From Enoplolaimus lenunculus (Eukaryota > Nematoda > Enoplea > Enoplida > Thoracostomopsidae), in the NCBI GenBank assembly GCA_030248215.1, contig JASANG010003213.1:197261-261260 (forward strand): DNA of 64,000 nt. Direction: 5' to 3'. Each line of letters opens with the position of its first letter. The stretch's first letter is position 1. The notes below the pieces were generated by a model that was not told where the DNA came from, ran no database searches, and worked only from the letters and a program-made list of their open reading frames with translations. Of this stretch, positions 38,111 to 48,869 are shown in pieces. Both the position numbers and the translations under genes were made by a program.

Positions 38111-38392
38111 TGAAAGTGTTATGCGTGTTTTAGTGGTAGAGCGTTCGCCTAAAAATCTAAGTCACGAGTTTTAGCCATCCCCGTCTACCTGTTTTTCCAT
38201 CTGCTAGTATAAAGGCTGATGTCCTTATAGTTCGCGCATAAACTGAGATCAGTGGCATGCTTCCATTTTGCGTGTGGTACTAAACCTCCGACAAAGCTTC
38301 CGAAAGTGGTGGATCGTGTAAGCATGTGAGACATGCTTGTCCGTTTTGTACACATGCAATATAGTGCTGTGCACTGAATGTATGTTACCCGG
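38111..38392 (+). repeat. tRNA-related SINE unit, 5' part
   Basis: An A-box-like TTAGTGGTAGAGCGTTCGCC (38131-38150) begins the unit, and the tail includes GCATGTGAGACATGCTTGTC. The unit is cut by the family H element at 38393 and resumes at 38790. It is not a functional tRNA, because no acceptor stem pairs. Confidence 0.6.
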
Positions 38393-38789
38393 CAGGGTGC
38401 AACCGGAATTACAATTTACCGGAACCGGAATTTGAAAATTTTACCGGAACCGGAACCGGAAACGGAACCGGAAAGTGAAAAATGCATTTCACCAAAAATT
38501 TCATTTTATTCTTATTTTTTGCTCTATTATTTGTGAAATAACCTTAGTCGAACATAGGTATTTATTTTATTTGTTGTATTTTAGATTTTCGTCGTCGACT
38601 GAAGTGAAATCCACCATCATTGGCTTATATTTGGAGTACAAGTGGCTTTCAAAACAGATTCTTAAAAATTAGCAAAGTTAAGAAAACGGCCAAATTATAA
38701 CACCGGAATTTTTAAATCCGGTAAAAATTTACCGGAACCGGAACCGGAAGGCGAAAAAATGACGGAACCGGAATTCCGGTTGCACCCTG
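38393..38789. mobile_element. hAT MITE family H, copy 2
   Basis: Exact 8-bp duplication TTACCCGG (38385-38392 and 38790-38797). It shares its central AT-rich segment with copy 1 at high identity, and its CCGGAA runs are longer. It interrupts a SINE unit, so it is younger than that SINE. Confidence 0.92.
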
Positions 38790-38797
38790 TTACCCGG

Positions 38798-39150
38798 TAA
38801 CATATGGTCAACGTATAGTCGACAATAAAATCAGTTAAGAAGTGGGTTGCGTGGCGCACTAGTAGAGTGTTCACCTCGGAATACTATAGCCGCTAGTTCG
38901 ATCCCCGCCTGTACAATCGCTTTTCCAGCTAGACCAAGCATGTGAAACATGCCTGTCCGTTAAGTGTACATATAACAGTGGTGTGCAGCGTGCACTGTAT
39001 GTACGCTAGCCGGCAGCATACGGTTGACATATTGTCGACAACAGAAGCAGTTGGAGAGGCGAGGCCTCGGATTCTTAAGGTAGCTAGTTCGGTCTCCGCT
39101 CTGTAGACTCGCTTTTCCAGCTGCTTGGTCTATGTGAATGTGCATAGTGT
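38798..39150 (+). repeat. tRNA-related SINE units (family S1), tandem
   Basis: Two direct units: GTGGCGCACTAGTAGAGTG with B-box GTTCGATCCCC (38861-38915), then a second, diverged unit ending CTTTTCCAGCTGC (39112-39124). Both share the GCATGTGAAACATGCCTGTC and GTCGAC words. Confidence 0.6.
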
Positions 39151-39194
39151 GTGTAATGTTAAGTCAAACGCGCACGTATAGCACTAAAGAACCA

Positions 39195-39420
39195 TATATC
39201 GGCCGCATGGCGTAAATGCGTAGCGCGCTTGATTCACGAGCGAGAGGTCCGATATTCGAATCCCAGCGTGGCCATACGTTTCGGAGAAATTTTGGGGAAA
39301 ACCGTGTATATTCGCAGTACTTCACAGAAAGTGGTCGTCCCAACCGCGCAGTTCTGACATGGAGGTCTTACCGAGATGGCCTCTGTAAATTGCAGGCCTA
39401 TGGATTCGGAAGAGTTTGAA
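39195..39420 (+). repeat. tRNA-related SINE (family S2), copy 1
   Basis: GGCCGCATGGCGTAAATGCG, then a B-box-like TCCGATATTCGAATCCC and the closing GTGGCC, followed by an unrelated body shared with 48675-48850. Confidence 0.6.
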
Positions 39421-39519
39421 TTCGCGGTCCGGGACTGCCGCCTAAAGAAGAGGGAATATTGGTATACGTGGTGTATGTGTATAGTATGTAATGTTAATGC
39501 ACATGTACACATATAGCAC

Positions 39520-39775
39520 TTGTCAGTCCAGGTAGGAACCGGGACTTTAGACCTTTTACTAAGCAGCTGGAAAAGCGGGCTAGAGCGGGGATCGAACTCT
39601 CAGCCTGCGGATTCTTAACGCGAGAACTCTACCACTGCGCCACGTAGCCCGCCTCTCCAACTGCATTTTTCGTCGACTATATGTGTCGACCGTACAACAC
39701 AATGTGCATTGCATTTATTGCATATGCACAAGGACAAGCATGTCTCACGTGCTTGCATGCCCTTATTTTCAACAA
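39520..39775 (-). repeat. tRNA-related SINE (family S1), copy flanking the LTR element
   Basis: On the minus strand: GGGCTACGTGGCGCAGTGG, B-box GAGTTCGATCCCC and the closing CTAGCCC. The GGGCT/AGCCC ends pair but the T-stem is broken. The body with GCATATGCAATAAATGC also occurs at 48460-48660. Confidence 0.7.
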
Positions 39776-39880
39776 GGTCATACCTTGACTGTCCATCCTA
39801 TTTTCGACTGGATACCGTGCTCATAGCGCGGCAATTTGCCATTCCGCTCACGGCGTGGCCCCCATGTCAGTCTAGGTAGG

Positions 39881-40506
39881 TGTAAGCCAGTATATATTAA
39901 TAGACTGGGGTCTAGATATTAAGATTGTTAGGGGACTGGGCGAGTTCATCCAATTCCAGCCTTAACAGGGGTTTCGATCTCCGATTTAGCACTCAGAAGC
40001 CCGTCGAACTAGCTAATAAACAAGACTAGGGTTAAGCTTTAATAACAAGTAAGATAACATATTAATACGAACAAATAAGAACACAACTTACGAATACCAA
40101 CACGATTAGTTTTCAATACTCATGATTGAAAACTAAATAAAAACTATCCAAAAAAACTAAAGCAGCACTAATGCTGCGTAAAGCAAACAATTCGAAAACA
40201 ATTAGAATTCATTCTAATTTCCCGGAAAATTGTCACCACATAGAACAATACAAAACTACAGACTGACTGGCATCAATAACCAACAAAATTCATAAGAATT
40301 CCAATCTAGGATCAAAACAAGTTCTTCAGAGCAAAATACCAGCTATTTTGCTCTTACAATAATTTCCACTTCAAACTGGTTCTTAATCCAGATGGAAAAT
40401 ATTATCTCTCTTTTCTTTTAATTCTAGGTTTTCCTCCCAGAGAGGAAAACCTGTTTTTCTGTTAACCGAATTTACTGCGAGGAATCAGCGGTGGGGACCG
40501 CTCACA
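39881..40506 (-). repeat. 3' LTR
   Basis: Begins TGTGAGCGG and ends TTACA on the coding strand. It matches 47789-48435 closely. Confidence 0.92.
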
Positions 40507-40526
40507 TCCCCTCTATTTCCTTTCTT
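40507..40526 (-). other. Polypurine tract
   Basis: AAGAAAGGAAATAGAGGGGA directly abuts the 3' LTR on the coding strand, as expected for the plus-strand primer. Confidence 0.85.
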
Positions 40527-40750
40527 GGCTTCCACTGCCAAGCAGTTAATAATAACGACCAAATCATACATACAGTTATAACACGAAATAAAGGCACAAC
40601 GACCAGTACTTGAGTGAGCTCGTTAGTGACAAGTAATAACTTGGCAAATTTGTAAGTTAATTACTAACGTGTATACACTATATACAAGATCTGCAATCCA
40701 AGATGTTAATTTTTAAAGCTTCGACTTCAGATCTTTACACGACTTGCAGA

Positions 40751-41674
40751 TCAGTTTCGTCGATCACGATCGCGATCTTTACGGCCTTTGTAATAATAAC
40801 TTCCTTTGAAAGTTTTGCCGCGGTCTTCACGCCGTTGATCACGATCCTCGCGACGTTGTTCACGACCCCAAAAGTCGTGAGATTGCTCACGCTCCTCACG
40901 GTTGGAGCGATCACGCTGGTCGTCATCTGGGCTCGGTTCATCTGGCGGTGCCCGAACACGACGCACAGCACCGTAGTCAAGCCGCTGGTGAACCGGCCCT
41001 CGATCGCCCCTAGCATGACGATCTCGTGATGTCGCTGTCCTGGCTTTCGGTACTGGGTACCGATCGCCTCGTCCGCCGCTGCTAGAATAGCGCGACATCT
41101 TCGCGCGCGGACGCCGTCGACGAGTAACTCCCCGGTCTGAGTCCTGGGAGCTACTTTCATGATCGGTTCCCATTGAACCAATACGTTTTTCGGCGCGAGT
41201 CGGCCCTCGTTGAACAGGTCCAACAAACGATTCATCCGAATCTTCGCTATGATACGCTCGCGGCGTAACTTTGCCCATCTGCGCAATCCTTGAATTCCGA
41301 AACTTCCGAATTCGACTGTCTTCCGCGGCTTCTTGCTGTGGGAAGTTTTCGCCGAAATTGCGCATAAATCGAAGGAATTCTTCATCATGCGGGTTCGCAG
41401 GTGGATTGTAGTAACGATGATCATTACGCGCATCATGTTTCAACGAACGGTTATAACGAATGCCTGCATCGCGAATTGCAGCCCGATCCGCACCTGTCAA
41501 CTGCCTCAACGTGCGTCTGCGCATATTGCCCGAACGAATTGTTAGCTCACCGAGCATCTGCATTGTACGCGGATCGTTCGGTGCTGTCGTATGCGCTTTG
41601 ATATACGCCACGTTGTCACGCTCGAATTCGTCACGCGCTCGCCAATAACCGTCATCCGTGTGACCAATTGGCAA
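40751..41674 (-). CDS. LTR element ORF3: arginine-rich basic protein
   Basis: About 300 residues. The N-terminal third is ordinary in composition. The rest is rich in Arg, Asp, Ser and Glu, with RD/RE repeats near the C-terminus (EDRDQRREDRGK). Such a tail suggests nucleic-acid binding, but no family was recognised. It is the last frame before the polypurine tract. How it is expressed is unknown. Confidence 0.6.
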   Translation of the reverse strand: MPIGHTDDGYWRARDEFERDNVAYIKAHTTAPNDPRTMQMLGELTIRSGNMRRRTLRQLTGADRAAIRDAGIRYNRSLKHDARNDHRYYNPPANPHDEEFLRFMRNFGENFPQQEAAEDSRIRKFRNSRIAQMGKVTPRAYHSEDSDESFVGPVQRGPTRAEKRIGSMGTDHESSSQDSDRGVTRRRRPRAKMSRYSSSGGRGDRYPVPKARTATSRDRHARGDRGPVHQRLDYGAVRRVRAPPDEPSPDDDQRDRSNREEREQSHDFWGREQRREDRDQRREDRGKTFKGSYYYKGRKDRDRDRRN

Positions 41675-41740
41675 GAACGCGGCACGCGGTGCCTGCGCAA
41701 ATGCCCGCCTGCGCCATGGAATACGACGCAGTACCCAATC

Positions 41741-44700
41741 TCACAACTCCATAGCGAACCAACGTATAATGTTGTCATACTGAAGCGGCGTTAGGTACGG
41801 TGCTCGGTTAAATACCTCGTATCGTATTCCACGCTCGACAAACCGGAGATAGTCGAGGTAGACCGTGAGTGACACGTTTGACAATAGACGGAAACGAATC
41901 AAATTTATGAATTCGTACGTCCAAGATCTTCGAATATCCGACAGTTGCGTTTCCGTCAACGGACCAACGGGGCGCGCCACACGTTCGTTGACATTAAAAT
42001 AGTACGCATGTAGTCGATATTCGTAATTTTGTGGAAATCTACTCATGAGTTCTCCACCGTTCAACAGACATTGATCAGGCAGGACAACCACATTCGGATC
42101 CCAATCCTCCGACTGTGAGTCCACTGCTGACTGTTCTGTGTCACCCACAGATTCTCCGGCTGCAGTACCGGCCTTTTGAGCATCCTTCCGCTCACTGACG
42201 GCTTCCTTAGGGGAAGGCTGCGCTGCCTCCGTCGATCCCGGTTGCCCGGCCGACACGAGATTGCAAGCAACTGCGCGCTGCTCTCCCCCATCCGGAACTG
42301 CTAATGCCCGAGAAGATGTTGGTTCCTCGGACACCAGCACGCCAGGAGCGGTGCTCAACACCGTTACTTCTCGTTGTGCCTGCTCAGTTATCGGTAGTAC
42401 CACCAACGTTGACTCGGTCACGATGGTTTCGGATATCTGTGTGCTGGGCACAGAAGTAACTGGAGTCACAGCTCTTGAGCTGGACTCTGCTTCGCCACGT
42501 GTATCCGGTAGAACACCCGCTAATGGCCCACTTGACGTCTGTTTGTGAGGCACCGTTGTAATTGCCTCCTTCTGCTGCACAGCGACCTTCGACGGGGACA
42601 CTTGATGTTGTTTTTCTTGATTGTCATTACGTTTCCTTGTCCCCTTTTTATACGTAGAAGCGCTGAGCAGCGTCTCAAACGAATCCACACGAGGCCGAGC
42701 AGCCGAAGGACGCACCGCATCCGCATAAGTACGCGGCACGTTTCGCTGTCCTGCCTGTGCAGACGATGGCTTCGCCGGCTTTCGTGACTCGGTCACTTTA
42801 GACGGCGGTGCCGACTTGTGCACTACGTCTCTCGACGATTGCACCACAGTCGACATCACCGGTTTTGATGACTTGGTCATCGAAACCAATGTCGGTGCAG
42901 GTGTTGTCTTCGTCGTTGCTGATTTCGACGCTATCACCGATTTACCCGATTTGATTGATTCGTACGAGACTGTTCTCACTACCGTCACTGGCGTCAATTT
43001 GACTAGTGGAATGCGCATCTGCTGTTGAACTTCCTTCGTCACACGAATTGGTTCCAAGTCCACTTCGTCACGCCCGGGCAAATCAATAATGTTGTCGTCA
43101 ACTATCGACAAACGTTGCTCTCGATCTTGCTGCACCCGTTCTTCGAGCCGTTTCTTCCTTGCCGACTTCGATGTCGATGACTTTGAAGTTGATTTCTCCG
43201 TGGTTTTCATAACGATGTTTTCAATTAATTCCAACTTTAACAAACCCCCATCACGTACATGTCTTGATTTCCAAGATCTAACCTTGGTGCCGTGCACCGT
43301 TACTGTTGAACGTACGTAATCCAAGACCACACCAAAGTTCGTCAGGATATCTTCACCCAGGATCAGAGACGACTGCATTGACGGCATGACGTGTATCTGG
43401 ACCATTTTGGTGACACCTCCGAGTGTGACGCTGTGATTCATACATCCAAGTGTCTTTTGTGCTGGTGCGGCTTCGTAACCGAAACAGTCGATCACGTGGA
43501 ATGTATCCAACGGTATATCCGAAAAATACAAATCGTACAAATGCTTATGCATCAACGTTAAATCCGCACCACTATCCAACAGACCCATAACTAGTAAGTT
43601 ATTAATACTTATTTCGACATTAAATCCGGTGGGTTTTACACCGGTTCCGCGGTTAGTCGCGATGTACGCGGTTGGTACAGCAGGCGAAATATTTCTACCG
43701 TCTGCTAGACGGACATGGTGAGGCGGTATTATGACTGCGGACGGCTGTGCTAGGACTCCGCCCACGGCTCCTGAACGACCTGTCAATTGTTTCGCCTCTG
43801 TTGCCTCACGCCTGGGAGACTCTGCCCGGGGACCCTTGCGTTCGTCATTAGATTTCGATTTTGATTTCCCATCCGCCTTTTTCCGGTCAGGATTTTTAAA
43901 ACAATTACGCGCCGGATGGTTTGTCTTATTACAAAATTCGCAAGGTTCGAACTCACGTTTTGTATCAGACTTTTTCTCGGAATCCTTATCCTTATTATTG
44001 TTATTGTTATTCTTTTTCGAATCCGAGTCTGATTTCTTAGGACTTCTGCAGTTCTGGGCTATGTGCCCTTCCTTACCGCAATTAAAACAGGTGCGGGGCG
44101 ACCCTTGTTGCTTCGACCGCTCATCCTTGTCGGTGTGCTCCTTCTTGTCGTCCTTATCTTTCGCACCCTCATGTCCACGATTCATTTTTGATTTATTGTT
44201 CTTTTGATTTACTTTATTTTCGTACAACTTATATCTGGTTTCTTGACCGGTCGTGTCACTCATATCATTTGCTAAAAGACGTTGTAGTTTCTTAGCTCGA
44301 AATCTTAGCTCTTCGAACGTCTCGGTCATGCCGGTTTGTAATCTCAGTTTAAATTCCGGCTTAGCGTTATTTATAAACGTTTGACACAGCAGGTCATGAG
44401 CCTGCTTCGGGTCTGCGAAACGTTTCTCTAGGTAACGTTTCCAATATACTAACAATTCGTCAGCATATTCCTCGATGTTACCTATTTGAATCATCCTTTG
44501 AAAATTTACGATTCTGGTGGTTAAATCATCAGGTTCCGCAAAGCGGTCTCTAAATTGATTTATTAACCAATCGAAATTTTCAGGCTCAATAGCCGCTTCT
44601 TCCTCCAAAAGCTGAAGGTGTTTATCTGCGGCTTTTCGCAAACATTTGCGAAATTGTTTCATTTTTGAAGGGAGATCCACAATTCCTGCTGATCTTAGAC

Positions 44701-45499
44701 ACCGGTCAAAACGCTTATAAAATGCATCGAAATCATCGGTGCCTTCATATTTAGGGAAATACGAGTCTTTTTCGGGCATGTTTACTACGATCTGTGTCGG
44801 CCCCGCCGATGTCGGAACCATAACCGCATTGTTCCCCATGCCCGGTTGAACCCTACCCGTACTCGGCATTTGCCACGCATGAGCATTGTCTATCATATCG
44901 CCTATTGTTGCTCCTATCGGGGTAGGTGGTCTGGATGCCTTGGACTGTACGTCCGTAACAGATGCACGATCACCTTCCACCAACCGATCATTTCCCATTG
45001 ACCACCCCGGGGTAAATGGTAACTGAGCATTTGGATATCCCCAACTATTTGTCGGTAGGGCTGGTTGACATCCCCTAGCCCAAGTGACCTGCGTTGGAGC
45101 TCCTGCGATAGACGTCGATGCTGCAGCCGCGTTCACCTCGGATGGGTATAGACTGAGGAACGCGGTGCGTTGTTCCAGGGTTAGGCTATTCAGAAAGGTT
45201 TCCCGTTGTTGTTGAACCTGAGGAAAAATTTGACTCGTATAGCCTACGTTCTGATTCGGCTGGGTTAGGAGTTGATGTCCTGTAACCATAGGTGTTGTGA
45301 ATTGGTTACCCCCTAATCCCATAGTGTGACTCGCAAAATTGCTCTGAGAACCCATACCGCCCGCTGTGCTCGGTCCAGGCTGGGGTAGGATTGTCCGGCA
45401 TACGACATGAACGAGTTGTAGGGATATTGTACAGGTGGCCCCGGATAGTATGACGATTGGGGCATTGCTGTATACGGGTGAGGAATTGTCGGAAAGCAA
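41741..45499 (-). CDS. LTR element ORF2: Gag with CCHC knuckles and aspartic protease
   Basis: Residue numbers count from the frame start. A retrotransposon Gag core spans about 240-410 (FPKYEGTDDFDAFYKRF, AEPDDL, LQTGM). Two zinc knuckles follow, CFNCGKEGHIAQNC (about 471-484) and CEFCNKTNHPARNC (about 520-533), the first with the classic CX2CX4HX4C spacing. A retropepsin domain has the catalytic DSGA near 642 and a closing ILGEDIL near 712. The next 500 residues are Ser/Thr/Pro-rich with a folded-looking C-terminus (about 1150-1252), and no polymerase motif. It overlaps ORF1 by about 190 nt. Confidence 0.88.
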   Translation of the reverse strand: MLSDNSSPVYSNAPIVILSGATCTISLQLVHVVCRTILPQPGPSTAGGMGSQSNFASHTMGLGGNQFTTPMVTGHQLLTQPNQNVGYTSQIFPQVQQQRETFLNSLTLEQRTAFLSLYPSEVNAAAASTSIAGAPTQVTWARGCQPALPTNSWGYPNAQLPFTPGWSMGNDRLVEGDRASVTDVQSKASRPPTPIGATIGDMIDNAHAWQMPSTGRVQPGMGNNAVMVPTSAGPTQIVVNMPEKDSYFPKYEGTDDFDAFYKRFDRCLRSAGIVDLPSKMKQFRKCLRKAADKHLQLLEEEAAIEPENFDWLINQFRDRFAEPDDLTTRIVNFQRMIQIGNIEEYADELLVYWKRYLEKRFADPKQAHDLLCQTFINNAKPEFKLRLQTGMTETFEELRFRAKKLQRLLANDMSDTTGQETRYKLYENKVNQKNNKSKMNRGHEGAKDKDDKKEHTDKDERSKQQGSPRTCFNCGKEGHIAQNCRSPKKSDSDSKKNNNNNNKDKDSEKKSDTKREFEPCEFCNKTNHPARNCFKNPDRKKADGKSKSKSNDERKGPRAESPRREATEAKQLTGRSGAVGGVLAQPSAVIIPPHHVRLADGRNISPAVPTAYIATNRGTGVKPTGFNVEISINNLLVMGLLDSGADLTLMHKHLYDLYFSDIPLDTFHVIDCFGYEAAPAQKTLGCMNHSVTLGGVTKMVQIHVMPSMQSSLILGEDILTNFGVVLDYVRSTVTVHGTKVRSWKSRHVRDGGLLKLELIENIVMKTTEKSTSKSSTSKSARKKRLEERVQQDREQRLSIVDDNIIDLPGRDEVDLEPIRVTKEVQQQMRIPLVKLTPVTVVRTVSYESIKSGKSVIASKSATTKTTPAPTLVSMTKSSKPVMSTVVQSSRDVVHKSAPPSKVTESRKPAKPSSAQAGQRNVPRTYADAVRPSAARPRVDSFETLLSASTYKKGTRKRNDNQEKQHQVSPSKVAVQQKEAITTVPHKQTSSGPLAGVLPDTRGEAESSSRAVTPVTSVPSTQISETIVTESTLVVLPITEQAQREVTVLSTAPGVLVSEEPTSSRALAVPDGGEQRAVACNLVSAGQPGSTEAAQPSPKEAVSERKDAQKAGTAAGESVGDTEQSAVDSQSEDWDPNVVVLPDQCLLNGGELMSRFPQNYEYRLHAYYFNVNERVARPVGPLTETQLSDIRRSWTYEFINLIRFRLLSNVSLTVYLDYLRFVERGIRYEVFNRAPYLTPLQYDNIIRWFAMEL

Positions 45500-46952
45500 A
45501 GTGACGGGGGTCGCTAACAGTATTGGGATATACTGGTGGTTGAGGCATCGTAGTCGGAATAGTTGTATTACCCGACCCGTATACCGACAGTTGACCCTGG
45601 GTTGCGTTATGTTGCGACCGAACCATCATGCATGAGACCCCGCTGTTTCCCACGGAGCTAGTCATGTACGTGGAGAGATTCCTCGCTGATTTTTCGCGTG
45701 GCAACGTCGCTACTACTGGACCAGACTGTCTTGTCACCGTTTCCCTTTTTGTTTGCGTTATCCCCTCTATTTTGGGATCTGCTATCCCAAAATTTTTGCC
45801 TACCCCGGTTTTTGTATCACCCATCTGTCCTACACCGTTCGGGTATCTCTGTGCTAAGTGTGGTCCCATTAATCCTAAATTTTGTAGAACAGCACTAACT
45901 GTTCGGGGTTTAGGAATTTCCTGGGATTCTAACTGGCCATTTTTTAACTCAGCACCGACCTGTTTTGTCCTCTTCGACGTGTCCTCGCTACCATATTCGT
46001 AACTCGCCGATCCATCTTCCACCGAATCCACCGCCGACTGCATCAAGTCCGACAATTCCGTCGCCAAACGCACAGTATCCGCCCGCGCCGCAGTTGTAAC
46101 CAACGTGTTAGATTGGGTCGCGTCGTCAAGGCCACTGTTCGCCGGCGCCGTCGTCACCGGGCTGAGAGTCGTTCTGGTTTTTCCGATGTCCGAAGAATAT
46201 CTATCGTGCTGAGAATACGATTGTTGAAGATCGTTGTCGACGTCGTCATACAAATCTATGACAACAGATGAGGCAGAGTCGGGCCGCGTGTACGGAGAAC
46301 TCCGGGTTTTAGGTGGCATATTTATCCGCGAATCGGACCCACCAACCTGTCTCGGTACTACTAGGCCTCTTTCTTGCACAGATTTTGTGTTTTGTGACAT
46401 TACCGCATGTCCACCCGGGGTTAGTTGAATCATAGGGTGGTTACCCCTAGCCCCTAATTGCATTTGCCGAGTTACATTACGAGGCAAATCTGATATCTGG
46501 GCTAAATTAGTCGATTTACTACCCCGGCGTCGAATCGGTGTGACACCTACATGGCGTCGTCCTGTTAGGGTACCCACCACTGGTCTTAGTTTGCGGTGAG
46601 TTCTCCGTAACGCGGACGACTCGTACAAGCTTGAGGAGGCTCGGTCTCCTGCTGCTTGTACGCCTATCTGCGTGTCCGAGGGCGCTAAGTGCTCTCTGGA
46701 CACGTCTTTCGCCGTGACAACTTGTTGGCTTGATTGTTGTAAGCCTGACGTTGATGCCAATGCATTACCTGGAACTAAATTAAAAGCGACCGAAGTCGCG
46801 ATTAACGGTTGTGCAGGGGGTACTACGTTATTCCCCGCGGCACTAGGTGTCGCAAGGGATAACGCGTTTGTCCCCTGCGTAGGTTGTTGCCTCCTTGAGA
46901 CAACCTGTTTCTCGCCCCTGCGTACAACGGGCGTTCGTTTCAAGCCTCCCAT
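45306..46952 (-). CDS. LTR element ORF1, unknown protein
   Basis: About 548 residues from ATG 46952, the first long frame after the 5' LTR. It is Thr/Ser/Gln/Pro-rich with a basic N-terminus (LKRTPVVRRGEKQ) and no recognised domain. It may be an N-terminal Gag extension or a separate accessory protein. It ends inside the start of ORF2. Confidence 0.65.
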   Translation of the reverse strand: MGGLKRTPVVRRGEKQVVSRRQQPTQGTNALSLATPSAAGNNVVPPAQPLIATSVAFNLVPGNALASTSGLQQSSQQVVTAKDVSREHLAPSDTQIGVQAAGDRASSSLYESSALRRTHRKLRPVVGTLTGRRHVGVTPIRRRGSKSTNLAQISDLPRNVTRQMQLGARGNHPMIQLTPGGHAVMSQNTKSVQERGLVVPRQVGGSDSRINMPPKTRSSPYTRPDSASSVVIDLYDDVDNDLQQSYSQHDRYSSDIGKTRTTLSPVTTAPANSGLDDATQSNTLVTTAARADTVRLATELSDLMQSAVDSVEDGSASYEYGSEDTSKRTKQVGAELKNGQLESQEIPKPRTVSAVLQNLGLMGPHLAQRYPNGVGQMGDTKTGVGKNFGIADPKIEGITQTKRETVTRQSGPVVATLPREKSARNLSTYMTSSVGNSGVSCMMVRSQHNATQGQLSVYGSGNTTIPTTMPQPPVYPNTVSDPRHFAFRQFLTRIQQCPNRHTIRGHLYNIPTTRSCRMPDNPTPAWTEHSGRYGFSEQFCESHYGIRG

Positions 46953-47770
46953 TTCTTAAAATTTTGGGACGACACGAATAAATTCATTTTTGAACAACTT
47001 TTACGCATCATACAACTAGCTACGAAAACCAAAGTTGTTCTAGCTACGAACCAAAAATTTGAATTACTTCCAAAATCAATATGGATTTCAAAATTCTTGA
47101 CGTGAACAAAACATTAATTTGACTACGACGAAATGAACACCTTGTTCGCGACAATTTAACTTCAAACGTTTAAAATTCTCAATCAGAATTTCAAATTTGC
47201 TCTTTACTGTAAACATCTAAACTCGCTGCCGCACGTATTTCAAGATCATTTCAATAACAATATCCTTTTCGGCAACACACACCAATAACAAAACGATTTA
47301 ATACGTTGTGAACTTTGCCGATATTAGAATAGTGGCGCCACTTTATACACAATTTTCCAAAACAATATTAAACTTGTTTATGCAAATACTACGCATTGAA
47401 CTTCCAGCGTAATATGTGTAGTTTTAATATATTTACGCATACGCTACACACACAACACAACTAGTTTTCTGTGTGTACTGGCCAACGTTATATATATTCA
47501 ATATTCGTAGTTGCATAAACCGGTTTCCTTTTATCTGTGATATGTTTTTTTCTGTGATAGCTTAAAATGTGATCTCTACGTGATAGGCAGCTGTGATAAA
47601 TGTATGCAGTATATCTGTGATACCAATAGAAACTTGGAATCTCTTATGTAGCTTATAGGATACTGTACGCAGGAATCGAAAGAAAGGGTTTCTAGTGTCT
47701 TGCGAAGTTTCCGAATTCGCTATCCAAATCGACACAAATACCTAAAACTAGAAAAATTCGGGCTTTTCGG

Positions 47771-47788
47771 AGACCATCGCGGTCACCA
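47771..47788 (-). other. Primer-binding site
   Basis: TGGTGACCGCGATGG immediately follows the 5' LTR on the coding strand. The leading TGG complements a tRNA CCA end; the tRNA species was not assigned. Confidence 0.7.
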
Positions 47789-48435
47789 TGTGAGCCAGGT
47801 ATATATTAATAGACTGGGGTCTAGATATTAAGATTGTTAGGGGACTGGGCGAGTTCATCCAATTCCAGCCTTAACAGGGGTTTCGATCTCCGATTTAGCA
47901 CTCAGAAGCCCGTCGAACTCGCTAATAAACAAGACTAGGGTTAAGCTTTAATAACAAGTAAGATAACATATTAATACGAACAAATAAGAACACAACTTAC
48001 GAATACCAACACGATTAGTTTTCAATACTCATGATTGAAAACTAAATAAAAACTAAGTTGAAATTAAATCCAAATTCCAAAAAAACTAAAGCAGCACTAA
48101 TGCTGCGTAAAGCAAACAATTCGAAAACAATTAGAATTCATTCTAATTTCCCGGAAAATTGTCACCACATAGAACAATACAAAACTACAGACTGACTGGC
48201 ATCAATAAGCAACAAAATTCATAAGAATTCCAATCTAGGATCAAAACAAGTTCTTCAGAGCAAAATACCAGCTATTTTGCTCTTACAATAATTTCCACTT
48301 CAAACTGGTTCTTAATCCAGATGGAAAATATTATCTCTCTTTTCTTTTAATTCTAGGTTTTCCTCCCAGAGAGGAAAACCTGTTTTTCTGTTAACTGAAT
48401 TTACTGCGAGGCAACAGCGGTGGGGACCGCTCACA
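47789..48435 (-). repeat. 5' LTR
   Basis: Ends form the inverted pair TGTGAGC/GCTCACA. It differs from the 3' LTR by one roughly 22-bp block near 48055-48080 and scattered substitutions. Confidence 0.92.
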
Positions 48436-48459
48436 GTAGAAACCAAGGACATCAGACCT

Positions 48460-48660
48460 TTCAACTAAGCAGCTGGAAAAGGGGGCTGGAGCGGGGATCG
48501 AACTCTTAGCCTATGGATCCTTAAGCGAGCACTCTACCACTGCGCCACGTAGCCCGCCTCTCCAACTGCATTTTTCGTCGACTATATGTGTCGACCGTAC
48601 AACACAATGTGCATTGCATTTATTGCGTATGCACAAGGACAAGCATGTCTCACGTGCTTA
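48460..48660 (-). repeat. tRNA-related SINE (family S1), right flank copy
   Basis: Same family and orientation as 39520-39775. The LTR element lies between the two. Confidence 0.65.
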
Positions 48661-48674
48661 CAGCACTAAAGACA

Positions 48675-48865
48675 GATATGTCGGCCGCGTGGCGTAGTGG
48701 GTAGCGCACATGACTCGCAAGCGAGAGATCCGATGTTCGAATTCCAGTGTGGCCTTATATTTCGAAGAAACTTAGGAAAAATCCATGTATACTCGTAGTA
48801 CTTTCGAGAACGGGGTCAACCCGACCGTGCAGTTCTGACAATCTGAAGTCCCGGTTCCTACCTAG
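48675..48865 (+). repeat. tRNA-related SINE (family S2), copy 2
   Basis: GGCCGCGTGGCGTAGTGGGT, a B-box-like TCCGATGTTCGAATTCC and the closing GTGGCC, then the same body as 39260-39400. Confidence 0.65.
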
Positions 48866-48869
48866 ATTG

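Larger units (their letters stand above)
39881..48435 (-). mobile_element. LTR retrotransposon, gag-protease only, apparently recent
   Basis: LTRs of 626 and 647 bp bound a 7.3-kb interior, with flanking GTAGG (39876-39880) and GTAGA (48436-48440). The LTRs differ at roughly a dozen positions plus one indel of about 22 bp, so the insertion is young. A primer-binding site and a polypurine tract sit in the expected places. Gag, two CCHC knuckles and an aspartic protease resemble Ty3-type elements. No reverse transcriptase, RNase H or integrase motif was found in any frame. The three long frames it does carry look uninterrupted. It is best described as a non-autonomous gag-bearing element dependent on a relative. 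It landed in a SINE. Confidence 0.88.

Noticed and set aside
40703-46959. Plus-strand frames inside the LTR element
   Set aside because: Antisense to the three longer minus-strand frames, with no recognisable domains.
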